Positions 18,146-28,173 of a DNA stretch of 64,000 nt are shown one piece after another. The number at the start of each line of letters is the position of its first letter. The first letter of the stretch is position 1. The stretch is taken from the NCBI GenBank assembly GCA_000818945.1, contig KN805413.1:231597-295596 (forward strand). Reading direction: 5' to 3'. The notes below the pieces were generated by a model that saw nothing but the letters and a program-made list of their open reading frames with translations, ran no database searches and was not told the origin of the DNA. The stretch is from Schizochytrium sp. CCTCC M209059 (lineage: Eukaryota; Sar; Bigyra; Thraustochytrida; Thraustochytriidae). A program made the position numbers and the translations under genes.

Positions 18146-21010
18146 ATGCTCTGGGTCACGGTCATCTTGGCGTTGCTGTTTGGCTTGACAAAGCTTGGAA
18201 ACGCAAGAAAAGTTATTCAATTACGGCATCCCCTGCCAGAAACCGTGTGGTACGAAGGAAGACACGGTCTCGTCGAGTGGTCTTTTGCAGGTTGGGGCGT
18301 ACCCTTGAGTGCGAACCTTACGTGGACAATTGACCTTGTGCGAGCCACAGCAGACCAAAGCACGCCGGCTATCAAAGTGGGAGAGCACCTTGAAAGTACA
18401 GGGACGTTACGTTTTCGCGTACCCGTGGGTGTGGCAGGGCCTTTTGAGCAGCGCTTCCGGCTTCGCTTTAGCTCGCAACGTGGTGCTTTTGACGTACCCG
18501 ATTCTTCCTTTTCGATTCGTCCAAAGACTCTTTTGCTGCTCGAGCCCGCGGCGCCAGATCCATGGATGGTACAAGAAGGGCTAGAGAGAAGATACTCGCT
18601 TGATGATCCTCTACGCTTGTCGTGGCGAGCTGAGCCAAGCGACCATGACTGCATTGTCGATGTATTTTTGCAGAGCCCATATTTAGGCATCAAAAAAGTA
18701 GTTCTCGTGTCTAAAGCTAGCTGCACGACATCGCAACACGCCGTCGAGATACCTCCTGGTACGCCCCCAGGGCCAGGATATCGTGTGGTGCTTGTCGCAC
18801 GCGATGGACGGACGGTGGAAAGCGCACATTTTACTCTAACGGGCCAACATCTTCATTTTCTGGAGCCTGTCAGCTCAGACGGACCTTTCACCAATGAAGA
18901 CACGGTACATGTGAGATGGATCGCGCATGCGTCGCTGAAAAAGGTGCACCGGGTAGTGGACCTCGTGCTCATCAGCAAAGGGCTGAAACGTGAAATGACG
19001 CTGCTCTCTGTGGATGCGGACCGTGAACGTGCCTCTGTGGCGCTTGCCTCGGTTGCCCCAAACTTGCAAAGTGGTTACTATCGCTTGCAAGCCCGCGGAG
19101 TCAAGTCACGAGCTATCCTGGGGACCTCGGGAGACTTTTACATTGCTGGGTTCGAAACTTTTTTGCTTTCCCCTGTGCTCGCAGATATCCAAGAGCCTAC
19201 GGGTGCTTTGGAGGCTCTTCCAACCTATTCAGATGTACTTCCAATCCGGTGGCATTTTAATAATCCCGGCAAACGCGTTGGTAGCGTAGATGTGATCCTC
19301 CGGGCCGTTCAGAACCCTTCGTTGGTCTTTCCAATCGCGCACGACCTCAGTCTTTCAAGGCGTCGGCATCAAATGGTGTCACTGGACTGGACGCTTCCCG
19401 TCGCTGATCTCCGAAAAGCACAGCTTCTCGAGACCGCTGTTCGCCTGGACGTCTTCCCACACGTTCCCGTGACTTCTAACGCAGGTGGCGGCTTCGCCGT
19501 CCCAGGAGCACTGACAGCGTCGCGCGCCGTCACGGGCCCATTTGTGCTGGCCGACGCTTCCGATACCTCGTCTCCCTTTGCGGAGCGTGCCACAGAGTTT
19601 CGACACGATGCTCTACTGTTCTCCTCGCACGAAGGCGTAGGCCAGCATTGGACGCTTGGCACCACAACAAAGGTGCCGCAAGCTGTGAGAATGGATCCGC
19701 GCACGCGAGGTGCCGCGCGCGAGCTCCGTCTTGTCGTACCAAATGCAGAACACATTGTGAAAGCAACACGGTCGCTGGATGCAGGCATTGGGGAAGCCTT
19801 CTCGGTTCCCACCGACCTCGCGGGTGGAACTATGATTTTTATCAAGGCGGTGGACGCACAACGGCCGGATCGCGTTCTTGGTGCAACTGGGCCCTTTTGG
19901 CTGGACGGTCTCTATGCACAAATATTTATGCCGGGATCGGGCGATCTTGGGGTCCGTCCCGGAGAAAAGGTTTCTTTTGCATGGCGCTTGCCCTCGTCTG
20001 AACGCGCGAACGCGGAGGTGGCCTTGTGGGTGCGTGGAAACGAGCAGCGAATGAATGTCAAGATCCCACGAGCGCAGCGCAATGGCGATATTTGGCGATC
20101 TACGTGGACTGTCCCATGCCAGATGCCACGCGGCAAATACACGGTGGTGCAAAGACTCTCAAGCGCCATGACTAATTCGCCAAAGCCAGCTGGGCGAGAC
20201 GCCTACTCACCTCCCCTTTTGCATTTCAATGTAGTCAGTTTGGAAGCCGGGGTGACGGCACCATTGCATAGAGATACGTGGCGTCCGGGTATGCGTGCTC
20301 GGATTGCCTGGGTCGTGGACATTAACGAAAATGCATGCCTTTGGCCCGCTGGAAAGCCCGTGGACATTGTTGTGCAAGTGCTAGCAGGCCGCCATGAGAT
20401 GGTCTTGGCTCAAAAGGTGCCCAACAGCGGCGAGATTTTTGTACATCTTCCTCGGGATCTTGCCGAGGACCATGCAGCGCATGTCTTAATCAAGCCGCAT
20501 GATGCGTCTGCTGCTGGTTATATGACCCTGAAAAGTGAACCCTTTCGCATCGCGCGCGTGCCTCTGGGGACCTATTTGCCATTGGACGAGCTCGGTGGGC
20601 AGGTCGGCGCTGAGCGTTCGCCCCACGTCATTTCTAGTGCGTCGCATTCCTATGTAGAGCCAAGAATGACATTATCTCAAGCGGCTTTGGCGCAGCGACT
20701 CGCAGTGGGTTTCGGGTTGCTTCTCTTTTGCATGGGTGTAGCTGCCATTGGGATATATTTTCGACACGAGGTGAGCTACATGGTGCGGGGCGGAGGTAGC
20801 GTCTCACTCGAGCCAGAGTCTTGGAGGCGCCGACATCAGCGAGATGACGATGTGCGTTCTGTTCAAGATCGGCACCCTACGGAGCGAGAGCGTCGCGACG
20901 AATGTCGTCAAAATGCATTTCGTGCACTCAGCGCGCCGAAGTCACAGACTGGGCGCACTCCTGGGGCTCGGCGTCGTGTGAATACTCATGTCAGTAAGGA
21001 ATCCCAATGA
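18146..21010 (+). CDS. Secreted type I membrane protein with tandem Kre9/Knh1-like beta-sandwich modules
   Basis: About 954 residues from the ATG at 18146, which opens a classical signal peptide (MLWVTVILALLFGLTKLGNA). The ectodomain is a row of about six or seven modules of roughly 110-130 residues. Each begins with a pattern like FLEPVSSDGPFTNEDTVHVRW, meaning a Pro-containing strand, a gap, then hydrophobic-x-hydrophobic-x-W, and ends in a strand such as GYYRLQARG--SGDFYIAG. This resembles the Kre9/Knh1-type Ig-like fold of wall-associated proteins. A TM segment near 20701-20765 (LAVGFGLLLFCMGVAAIGIYF) leaves a basic cytosolic tail of about 80 residues. Function is unknown; a wall or scale role is inference. 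The start is uncertain (T at -3), and an in-frame ATG at 17738 exists. Confidence 0.75.
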   Translation: MLWVTVILALLFGLTKLGNARKVIQLRHPLPETVWYEGRHGLVEWSFAGWGVPLSANLTWTIDLVRATADQSTPAIKVGEHLESTGTLRFRVPVGVAGPFEQRFRLRFSSQRGAFDVPDSSFSIRPKTLLLLEPAAPDPWMVQEGLERRYSLDDPLRLSWRAEPSDHDCIVDVFLQSPYLGIKKVVLVSKASCTTSQHAVEIPPGTPPGPGYRVVLVARDGRTVESAHFTLTGQHLHFLEPVSSDGPFTNEDTVHVRWIAHASLKKVHRVVDLVLISKGLKREMTLLSVDADRERASVALASVAPNLQSGYYRLQARGVKSRAILGTSGDFYIAGFETFLLSPVLADIQEPTGALEALPTYSDVLPIRWHFNNPGKRVGSVDVILRAVQNPSLVFPIAHDLSLSRRRHQMVSLDWTLPVADLRKAQLLETAVRLDVFPHVPVTSNAGGGFAVPGALTASRAVTGPFVLADASDTSSPFAERATEFRHDALLFSSHEGVGQHWTLGTTTKVPQAVRMDPRTRGAARELRLVVPNAEHIVKATRSLDAGIGEAFSVPTDLAGGTMIFIKAVDAQRPDRVLGATGPFWLDGLYAQIFMPGSGDLGVRPGEKVSFAWRLPSSERANAEVALWVRGNEQRMNVKIPRAQRNGDIWRSTWTVPCQMPRGKYTVVQRLSSAMTNSPKPAGRDAYSPPLLHFNVVSLEAGVTAPLHRDTWRPGMRARIAWVVDINENACLWPAGKPVDIVVQVLAGRHEMVLAQKVPNSGEIFVHLPRDLAEDHAAHVLIKPHDASAAGYMTLKSEPFRIARVPLGTYLPLDELGGQVGAERSPHVISSASHSYVEPRMTLSQAALAQRLAVGFGLLLFCMGVAAIGIYFRHEVSYMVRGGGSVSLEPESWRRRHQRDDDVRSVQDRHPTERERRDECRQNAFRALSAPKSQTGRTPGARRRVNTHVSKESQ

Positions 21011-21580
21011 GGAGGTCGCGCGAGCTTATCAAGGATGTGGGAAAGCGAACGTTGCTTTTCCTGTTTTTTTTTGTTTTTTGTGTGGCAAATCTTTTCTTTG
21101 AACTTTTTGAAACTGGTGAAAGAGGGAGCGAGGAGTACTTGTTGCATGCAACCCAAGTGGTTCCATTTGCTTCATTATGATTTTTAAAAAAGGGATAGAA
21201 AAGCAGACTTGCTTTTCTATGCGTCTGCATGTAATTTAGCGCATCATGAAGCTTGGCAAATCGAGTTAGGCCTTAGGCCCTATCCTTGGCGGCGTCCCCC
21301 CAAAAAAAAGATGAAAGAAAGACAATATCTGCGCAACCCATAATTGATTTTGCGTTGCGGCAGAGTAGTACGTATAGCGGTGCGCGAAGCCGCGCAATCC
21401 GCGCTCACCAGCGGACTTGAACTTTTTGACGAAAAACGCGCAGCGGGACGTATGTAGACGCGAAAAGAAGAAGAAGAAGAAGAAGAGGTCCGACGGACGA
21501 GCGAGCGAGCGTGCGAGCGAGCGAGCAAACGAACCAACGAGCCAGCGAGGCTCGATCGAAGCAGAACGCGCGAGGGAACC
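21011..21580. other. Spacer and 5' leader of the epoxide hydrolase gene
   Basis: About 570 bp. Near 21461-21487 there is a GAA-type run, followed at about 21500-21545 by imperfect GCGA/ACGA repeats just before the ATG. No coding region is supported. Confidence 0.5.
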
Positions 21581-22999
21581 ATGTCGCCGGGCTTGTCCAC
21601 GAGCGTGGCGCCCGTGCCCTTCGAGGTTCGTGTGAGTGAGGAAGCCATCGAAGATCTGCGTCTCCGCTTGGCACGAAGAAAGAAACCCGCTGCGTCCATT
21701 GAAAGCCCTGGTACCTGGACAGACGGCACCGATGCGGACACTCTTGATGATCTCATGGCGTACTGGGCTTCGGACTTTGACTGGCGCGCTCATGAAGCCA
21801 AGCTCAATTCGTTTGACCACTTTATGCTGGATGGCATGCATTTTATCCATCAGCGTTCAGCATGCAAAGATGCAATTCCACTTCTTCTCGTGCATGGCTG
21901 GCCCGGAAGCGTGGTGGAGTTTCTGGACATAATTCCAATGCTAACAAAGGGTGACGGCAAAGGAAGAGCCTTTCACGTGGTGGCGCCGAGCCTTCCCGGT
22001 TTTGCCTGGAGCCGCGATCTTGCGCGGCACGGAGGCCAATGGGGGGCGCGCTCGACAGCTGCGCTTTTCAAGGACCTCATGGCCCACCTTGGATACCCCC
22101 AGTTTGTAGCACAAGCCGGTGATTGGGGCGCAGTGGTCGTTCACTGGCTTGCAGCTGACCACCCGCAAGCCTGCGTTGCCGTCCACCAAAATATGCCAAC
22201 GGTTGGTACTCGTAGTAGCCGTGACGCCTTCACTGCGCATGGATTTGCACGCACGGCAACTGCTGCTGCCGTGAACTTGTTTCCTCGAGTGTTTCTCGAC
22301 AAGACCGATCAGACGAAGATTGCGCGTCGCAAGGACTACCTCTTGCATGGGAGCGCTTACTTTTTGATGCACTGCACGAAACCGCATCAATTGGGGGTTG
22401 CGCTCCAGGACAGCCCTGTTGCCTTGGCGTCCTGGATCCTGGAGAAAATGCACGCTTGGACGGATTTTGCGCCCGAACGCGGCGTCTTTGACGGTCTATC
22501 CAAGGACCAAATTCTGTGTAACTTGTCAGTGTACTGGTTCACGCAGAGTATCGCATCGAGTTGCCGCTTTTACTTTGAGACGGTGCCGGTAATCCCTGGC
22601 GTCTCGCAGCGAACGGCGATCCCTTGGGAGTATTGCGAGACGCCACTCGGCTGCAGCACATTTCCCAAGGAGATTCTTGCTGAGACGCGTCCCGTGGTTG
22701 CCATGGCGTGGAACCTAAAGCAGTGGAAGACGCACGATTTTGGTGGCCACTTTGCGGCTTGGGAAGTTCCCGCTGTACTCGCTCAAGATGTGCGCGAATT
22801 CTTTTACGAGGTACTCGATTTTGAGACGTGCAAGCGCGAAGCAACAGAGCGTCGGGGCCTCACTTTTCGCGAGCCCTCCTCTTTTTCTTCTCCGACTTCT
22901 TCCTCGTCCTCCTCCTCCACGTTTGCAAATGTGGTTTCTGCTGGCGGAGCACTCGCAGCTGCGGCCGGAGTGGGCGCGCTTGTCGCCTCTCGTCTCTGA
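21581..22999 (+). CDS. Epoxide hydrolase (microsomal/EHN type)
   Basis: A 472-residue alpha/beta-hydrolase with an N-terminal EHN lid (about 10-115: PFEVRVSEEAIEDLRLRL). The HGWPGS oxyanion motif is at about 105-110. The nucleophile aspartate is D181 in AGDWGAVV, and the catalytic histidine is H390 in DFGGHFAAWE, both in the order of microsomal and juvenile-hormone epoxide hydrolases. These enzymes open epoxides to vicinal diols. Unlike microsomal EH there is no N-terminal anchor; instead there is a Ser-rich linker and a short hydrophobic Ala/Gly/Val C-terminus (about 452-472) that could act as a weak tail anchor. The ATG has A at -3. The gene converges with the desaturase gene, with 333 bp between stops. 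Confidence 0.9.
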   Translation: MSPGLSTSVAPVPFEVRVSEEAIEDLRLRLARRKKPAASIESPGTWTDGTDADTLDDLMAYWASDFDWRAHEAKLNSFDHFMLDGMHFIHQRSACKDAIPLLLVHGWPGSVVEFLDIIPMLTKGDGKGRAFHVVAPSLPGFAWSRDLARHGGQWGARSTAALFKDLMAHLGYPQFVAQAGDWGAVVVHWLAADHPQACVAVHQNMPTVGTRSSRDAFTAHGFARTATAAAVNLFPRVFLDKTDQTKIARRKDYLLHGSAYFLMHCTKPHQLGVALQDSPVALASWILEKMHAWTDFAPERGVFDGLSKDQILCNLSVYWFTQSIASSCRFYFETVPVIPGVSQRTAIPWEYCETPLGCSTFPKEILAETRPVVAMAWNLKQWKTHDFGGHFAAWEVPAVLAQDVREFFYEVLDFETCKREATERRGLTFREPSSFSSPTSSSSSSSTFANVVSAGGALAAAAGVGALVASRL

Positions 23000-23332
23000 G
23001 GTTAGACTTCCTAATCATGACAGAAACATAATCACTTTATCGGCGAGATGGGTTGGAATGATGTTAATGCTAGTTTATACGCTGGTCAAGGCCAGCAGTG
23101 CATCGGACTTATTTCAACTGTGCAAGAGATGATGAGTGGTAGACGAACTGTTGAAGCATCATTGCAAAAGGAAGCGACCGTACTAGACTAAGTATTGATT
23201 CTGATCCAAAGAGGACGCGTGTGTTGCACGATCGAAAGATAGAGAAGAAAGTTTTGTGTGACGAGACCAAGTGCAAGCTCCTTACTTTGCTTTGATTTGT
23301 AGCTTTTGTTCAAGATAGAGGGTGTCCAGAAT
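23000..23332. other. Spacer between convergent epoxide hydrolase and desaturase
   Basis: 333 bp, relatively A/T-rich, that must hold both 3' UTRs. No gene or repeat is seen. Confidence 0.5.
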
Positions 23333-24604
23333 TCACTCGACGTGAAGCGCCTGTTGTGGGAAAAGGCGCATGTGATCGTCACCGAGAAAAATGCGAACGG
23401 TCTTGTAGAGGCGAACAAAGACAGACTCTTGAACGAAAGGGACACCGTGGCGTTTGCAAATGTCCTTGACCAACGGGTGCGCCTTTTGGTACGAGAGCAT
23501 GGAGAGATCAGGCCAGAGATGATGCTCGATCTGATAGGAAAGGAATCCGTGAAAGGTGTCAATGACATCGTTTCCAACTTGGAAATCAACGGAGCCAATG
23601 ACCTGGCGCAAGAAGAACTCATCGCTGAGCGGCTCGCAGTGCGTCTCAAATCTGTACATGTCGTGGCCTGCATGGTTGGGGACAATCGCGAGGAAGCTGT
23701 GCATGTTCGTGAGAAGTTCCGCGAGCACAAGATTGATAATAGCGTTCTTGTACGCAGCGGCACCGATTAAAAGGTAGACAGGCAATGGCGTGACGACAAA
23801 GCGCAGGAGAAAGAAGGGGAGGAGGACATTGAAGAAGAAGCTGGACGTAGACCACCAGCTCGGGCCCGAGCCATCAAAGATGGAAAAGACGGTCATCATG
23901 CGCGATTCTACGGCCTCCTTTTGCAGGCGCGCCTTGGTGACCTCATCGTTCTTGAGCGTCGCTTCCCGCAAGCGACGGCTGTGCAAGAGCGCCGAGTACG
24001 TGTTGGAGCTGTAGTAGGTAAATTTCCACGTGGCGCCGAAAAAGAGAACCACGAGATACTTGAGGGGTCTTGGAATGTCCACTTCCTGCAAGTAGCGTGT
24101 GTTGAGCTCGACCACATCGGGATCGGCGTTTTCGTTGAGGCTGTAATGGTGCAGGCGGCCATGCTCCAAGTTCCAAGCCTCCGGATAGATCCAGTCCGCC
24201 CAGTCGATAATGCGGCGTACAAGGCTGCCGACGGCGAAGACGAGTTGGTTGTAGCCAAAGCGTTTGCCTGCATCGGTGTCTCTGTAGCCATTGTGGCAAA
24301 CGTGATGCGCGAGCATGGCCCAGCGCATAAAAAGACCAGTGGAGAGGCAGATGATGGTGAATGGATTCGGCGTCATCCACATGGTGAGGAGGCCGGCTAG
24401 TGAGAGCCCCGTCTGCCATCGCACGAGCTTGTAAAGGTGCTCATCGTCAGCGGCGCCTTGGTTCTCGCGCAGGGTTTTTCCAAGTTCGCGGATTTCTGCG
24501 CCGAAGGCCTTGAGATCAAGGTCCCGAATCCACGCGTCTTCGGACGCCAGAGCAGCTGCAGACGTTTCCTGCGAGGAGACCGCGACTGGGTCCGCCTTGC
24601 ACAT
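23333..24604 (-). CDS. Membrane fatty acid desaturase, front-end-like, no cytochrome b5
   Basis: A 423-residue di-iron membrane desaturase from the ATG at 24602-24604 (A at -3); a longer frame would need a TTG. Three histidine boxes are clear: HHVCH (100-104), HGRLHH (148-153) and QIEHH (358-362), with an extra NHAGH at 310-314. Hydrophobic stretches lie around 67-95, 120-133, 182-192 and 255-300. The Gln in the third box is typical of front-end desaturases that introduce bonds toward the carboxyl end. Those usually carry an N-terminal cytochrome b5 domain with HPGG, and this protein has none. It must take electrons from a separate cytochrome b5 or another donor. The substrate and position cannot be read from sequence. 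It would act in the ER membrane. Confidence 0.9.
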   Translation of the reverse strand: MCKADPVAVSSQETSAAALASEDAWIRDLDLKAFGAEIRELGKTLRENQGAADDEHLYKLVRWQTGLSLAGLLTMWMTPNPFTIICLSTGLFMRWAMLAHHVCHNGYRDTDAGKRFGYNQLVFAVGSLVRRIIDWADWIYPEAWNLEHGRLHHYSLNENADPDVVELNTRYLQEVDIPRPLKYLVVLFFGATWKFTYYSSNTYSALLHSRRLREATLKNDEVTKARLQKEAVESRMMTVFSIFDGSGPSWWSTSSFFFNVLLPFFLLRFVVTPLPVYLLIGAAAYKNAIINLVLAELLTNMHSFLAIVPNHAGHDMYRFETHCEPLSDEFFLRQVIGSVDFQVGNDVIDTFHGFLSYQIEHHLWPDLSMLSYQKAHPLVKDICKRHGVPFVQESVFVRLYKTVRIFLGDDHMRLFPQQALHVE

Positions 24605-24983
24605 GATTGCAGAAGCGAGCGAGGATATCGGGCTGATGTCTGGCCGGCTTGGGCTGTGGCGTACTGACTGACTCGAGTCCGTCCTTGCTTGGCGGTCCGG
24701 CCTCGCGGTTTTCTTGCCGCTACCTTTCCCCACTTTGTTTGGCGTTCCGGTTTTGCTTTGCTTTGCTGTCGCGCGCAAGTTCAGGCCACCGCCGACCTGT
24801 CAAGCGTCGTGCTGCCTACACTACTACTTCACTTCCTTCCGGCGGCGCTGCGCAAGTCCGGCCTGGCAGGTCAGCCTTGCGGGTACTGGTATAGGCCGTG
24901 TACGCGGGCGGGTACTTTGAAAGGATGTCTGGCAGTTTGGCTGTCTGACTGTCTGTCCGGCTAGCTGGTCGGGTCGGTTGGGT

Positions 24984-25023
24984 GGGGGGGGGGGNNNNNN
25001 NNNNNNNNNNNNNNNNNNNNNNN

Positions 25024-25057
<34 letters not shown>
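24984..25057. other. Poly-G tract with 29-N assembly gap
   Basis: Eleven Gs (24984-24994), then 29 undetermined bases (24995-25023), then 34 Gs (25024-25057). The gap sits inside a homopolymer, so true length and content are unknown. Confidence 0.95.
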
Positions 25058-25058
<1 letters not shown>

Positions 25059-25288
25059 TGATGATCGGCCGATTGATTGATCCTTGCTCGAGCGACACAC
25101 ACGTCCTTTGCATCGCTTGTCGAAGAAGCAAGTCATGGAAAGCAAAGCAAACGCAAGCCTTCGAGCAAGCAACGAAAGGCAGTGCAGCCTCCTTGCGTCG
25201 TAGACGTCGCGTCCACCGTCATTATCTGGTAGCAGGCCAGGTACCACTAGCAACCGGTGGCGGTGAAGGAACATCCCATAAACTCCCT

Positions 25289-25317
25289 TCCTATCCTATC
25301 CTATCCTATCCTATCCC
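25289..25317 (+). repeat. CTATC pentanucleotide microsatellite
   Basis: Five to six copies of a CTATC unit in tandem in the spacer. There is no coding association. Confidence 0.9.
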
Positions 25318-25810
25318 ATCGCGCTCCCTTCCTCCGCCACTCCTCGCCCGCAACACCTCGGGGGAACTTGAAGGCTGGCAGGCAAGGAAGGCACAGTCGA
25401 CGGGCGCCCAGCTGCAGCGCCGGGCGCTTGCCACACCAACTGCTGCAGCCCTGCGCCGCGACCGTTGACTCGGGGGTGGCGGTGCTGCTCCGTTGTGCTC
25501 TCTCCCTCTGCAGCTGCTCGAACACCGGCCGGGCGCGCTTGCGTCAGCCACGGACTCCGCGCGCGCGCCCCTCCGGCCGGGCCTCGCGGAGATTGACTGG
25601 TGCGCGCCGCGGCGTCTGGGGGGTAGCGTGCGAGTCTGTACGCATTGGGACCGCGGCCTGGACCGGCGCGCACACCTCCAGCCCCCTGGCCGAAGAACGA
25701 GAACGGGAACGAAACCCGAGTGACATCGCCACCCGGCCTCGTCTCGCGTTTCGCATCATGACCGCACAGCCGTGCATGCACCGTCGCGTTCATGGCGAGC
25801 CTCCATCGCT

Positions 25811-25850
25811 TGCTTGCTTGCGTGCGTGCGTGCGTGCGTGCGTGCGTACG
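25811..25850 (+). repeat. TGCT/GCGT tetranucleotide microsatellite
   Basis: A few TGCT units that change into about seven GCGT units. Simple repeat in non-coding DNA. Confidence 0.9.
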
Positions 25851-26711
25851 TGCATACGCTCAACGTGCGCGCCGCGCTGGCTTGTGCGAGCGAGTGTGTG
25901 TAAGACCGGCCTCGACCAGCTCCGAGTACTTCCGGGCCGAAGGATTCGCGATGACCGCGGGCTGCAGGTGGAATTTCACTGCGAGCTCGCGACGAGTGAC
26001 GCGACGATACGAATTGCAGGAGATAAAAGCGTGCGTACGTGCGTGTATGCGTGGGGACTCGGGCAGAAGCAGCAGCAGCCTGCCTGCCACAGCCAGCACG
26101 GTGTGGTGGTGTTTGTTTCTTTTTTTGGCCATCGTGATCAAGATTGTGATTTGTAAAAGGTCGCGATTGAGATCGTGGGTGAAAGTATGAACGCACGAAC
26201 GAGCGAGCGAGCGATCGGGTATTGTACGTATGCGACAATGAGACGGACAACGAGCTGTGGCTGCTCGATGGCTGCTCGTGTGGCTGACTGCCAGTGGCTG
26301 GCTAACTGATCGCGAAATAAATAACTCCACATTGTAGAAAATGCAAAAGAGACCTATATGGCACACCGACATCAATAAACCTCTTTTATCACGTTTGAGA
26401 ATACAAGAACGAATGCGGATCGAAGACAGAACGGAGACAGAGCCGCACTGTCCCAGCTAATGTTGTATAACCGCCGCCGTATACAACGAGGCCTACGACG
26501 AGAGCGTCGACCATTGCGCCGGGCGCGGCCAGGCAAAGGCGCTCGCAGTGGTTGATTGTCTGACTGGCTGACCGGCAGCCTGACCCCCGCGATCGACGGG
26601 TCGGCGGTCGTTTGGTAGGCTGTTTGTCAGGCCAACGTGCGCGAGCGTGAGAGGTGAACGGACGTTGCAACGCGTGCAGCAAGCAAGGTTTGCCAGGTTC
26701 GTCTGATCACG

Positions 26712-28138
26712 ATGGACGTAACGGAGGCCTTGCGACCTTGGCTTGTGGCGTGCTGGCCGCCTGGAGCCGAGAAGGACGCGCAAGATGACGGCGGCCTTCT
26801 CAAGGGCCGACTGGAGCAGGCGCGCAAATTTGAACGTCTATGCGCAAGCCTACCCGGAGACGCGGACCGCGCCCAAAGCAGTCTGGGCCGCCTTGCTGTG
26901 ACGAAAGACGCCATCATTTGGGATGGCGTGGCACACGATGAGGCCCACGTCCAGGCGCTTGTTCCCGGCGAGCACATCGACGACCTGGAACTCTCCATGG
27001 ACGATCGCGGTCACCCCTTTGTGTTGCTCATTCTCCAAATCCCTCATGAGGATCCGGTAGACCTCTTGCTACGCGCCACCGACGGCAGTTCGCTCGAAGC
27101 CCACGAAGTCCTCGAGGATCTCTATAATCTTGTGGAAACGGTGCGTGCCTCTGCGCTCGATGCCATGGAGGACATGCCTTCCGCGCGACGCGAGGCTGGC
27201 AGTCCAGGCGAAGAGTCAAAGCGGGATCGCCGCGCGAGTATTTCCCTGGATGCAGTGACTTCGCTCGTTGCCGACAGCGAGGACCATGAACAGGAAGAAA
27301 CACAAGACGACAACGAGGCGTCTGTGCTCGCAGAACCTTCTCCAGCGCCTCCACGGAATAGTGCGACAGAAATGACTATCGCATCCGCCGGGACTCACAT
27401 CGAGATGACTGCCGAAACAGAGTCACCGAGCACGCCTAACAAGCTGGAAAAGTCTAGCAGCGAAGACGATCTACGTGCCCGGGTGCGCGCTTTTGTGCGC
27501 GATCCACAAGGGCAGCAGGAGAGTCTCTTGGAGATGCTCAACTCCAAGTATGCGTATGACCTGTCTTGCGTGCCGACACCATCGCGCGAGCGTGTGGCGC
27601 GAAGCCCTGCGCGAAATACGGAGCCACAAAAAAAACATTTGCGCAAACTCAAGCCTATCGTGGTCAACATGCAGGAGAATAGCAAGAAGGAAAGGGCTGA
27701 CATCGAGCGCGCCACCAATGTAAAGATCAAGTCTCCGCACGGGCGCTCGCGCAAAATGCAGTACATTGACCAAGAATCGCTGCAAGTTCTTAGCCCATCC
27801 GAGTATGCATCGCGTTACCTTCGCTACGTGCAAGGCGACGCCTCAAATCCGCGTTCAAGTACACGCGCAAACCCTAGCACAAGAACAAGTGCTAGCCGCG
27901 GCGACGGTCATCTTCTTGACACAGCGTCGGCAAAAGAAAGTAGCAATGAAAAAACAACCACGCGAGCGAAAGTTAAAGCCGAGGTCAAAAAGGGTAAACA
28001 AGATGGCGCACAGCAGGAAGCTCCCACGCAGGAGCACTTGCAATCTGCTGACCATGACATGCATTTAAAAAAGCAACAGCATCATCATCAGCATCAGCAT
28101 CAGCAACGTCAGCGTCAGCAACAAGATCAAGATCAAGA

Positions 28139-28173
<35 letters not shown>

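Larger units (their letters stand above)
24605..26711. other. Repeat-rich 2.1 kb spacer with assembly gap
   Basis: No credible gene. The open stretches here run through repeats, overlap one another in several frames and encode Arg/Pro/Ala-rich or Cys/Val/Arg-rich sequence. It contains the poly-G gap, a CTATC pentamer array and a GCGT array, listed separately. It should include the promoters of the flanking genes, which point away from each other. Confidence 0.6.

Noticed and set aside
24605..24778. 58-residue extension of the desaturase
   Set aside because: It begins at a TTG and is Ser/Thr/Lys-rich; a well-placed ATG exists at 24604 and there is no cytochrome b5 motif in it.
25024..26156. 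Open frames after the gap as a gene
   Set aside because: They start at or run through simple repeats and code Arg/Ala/Cys-rich text with no domain.
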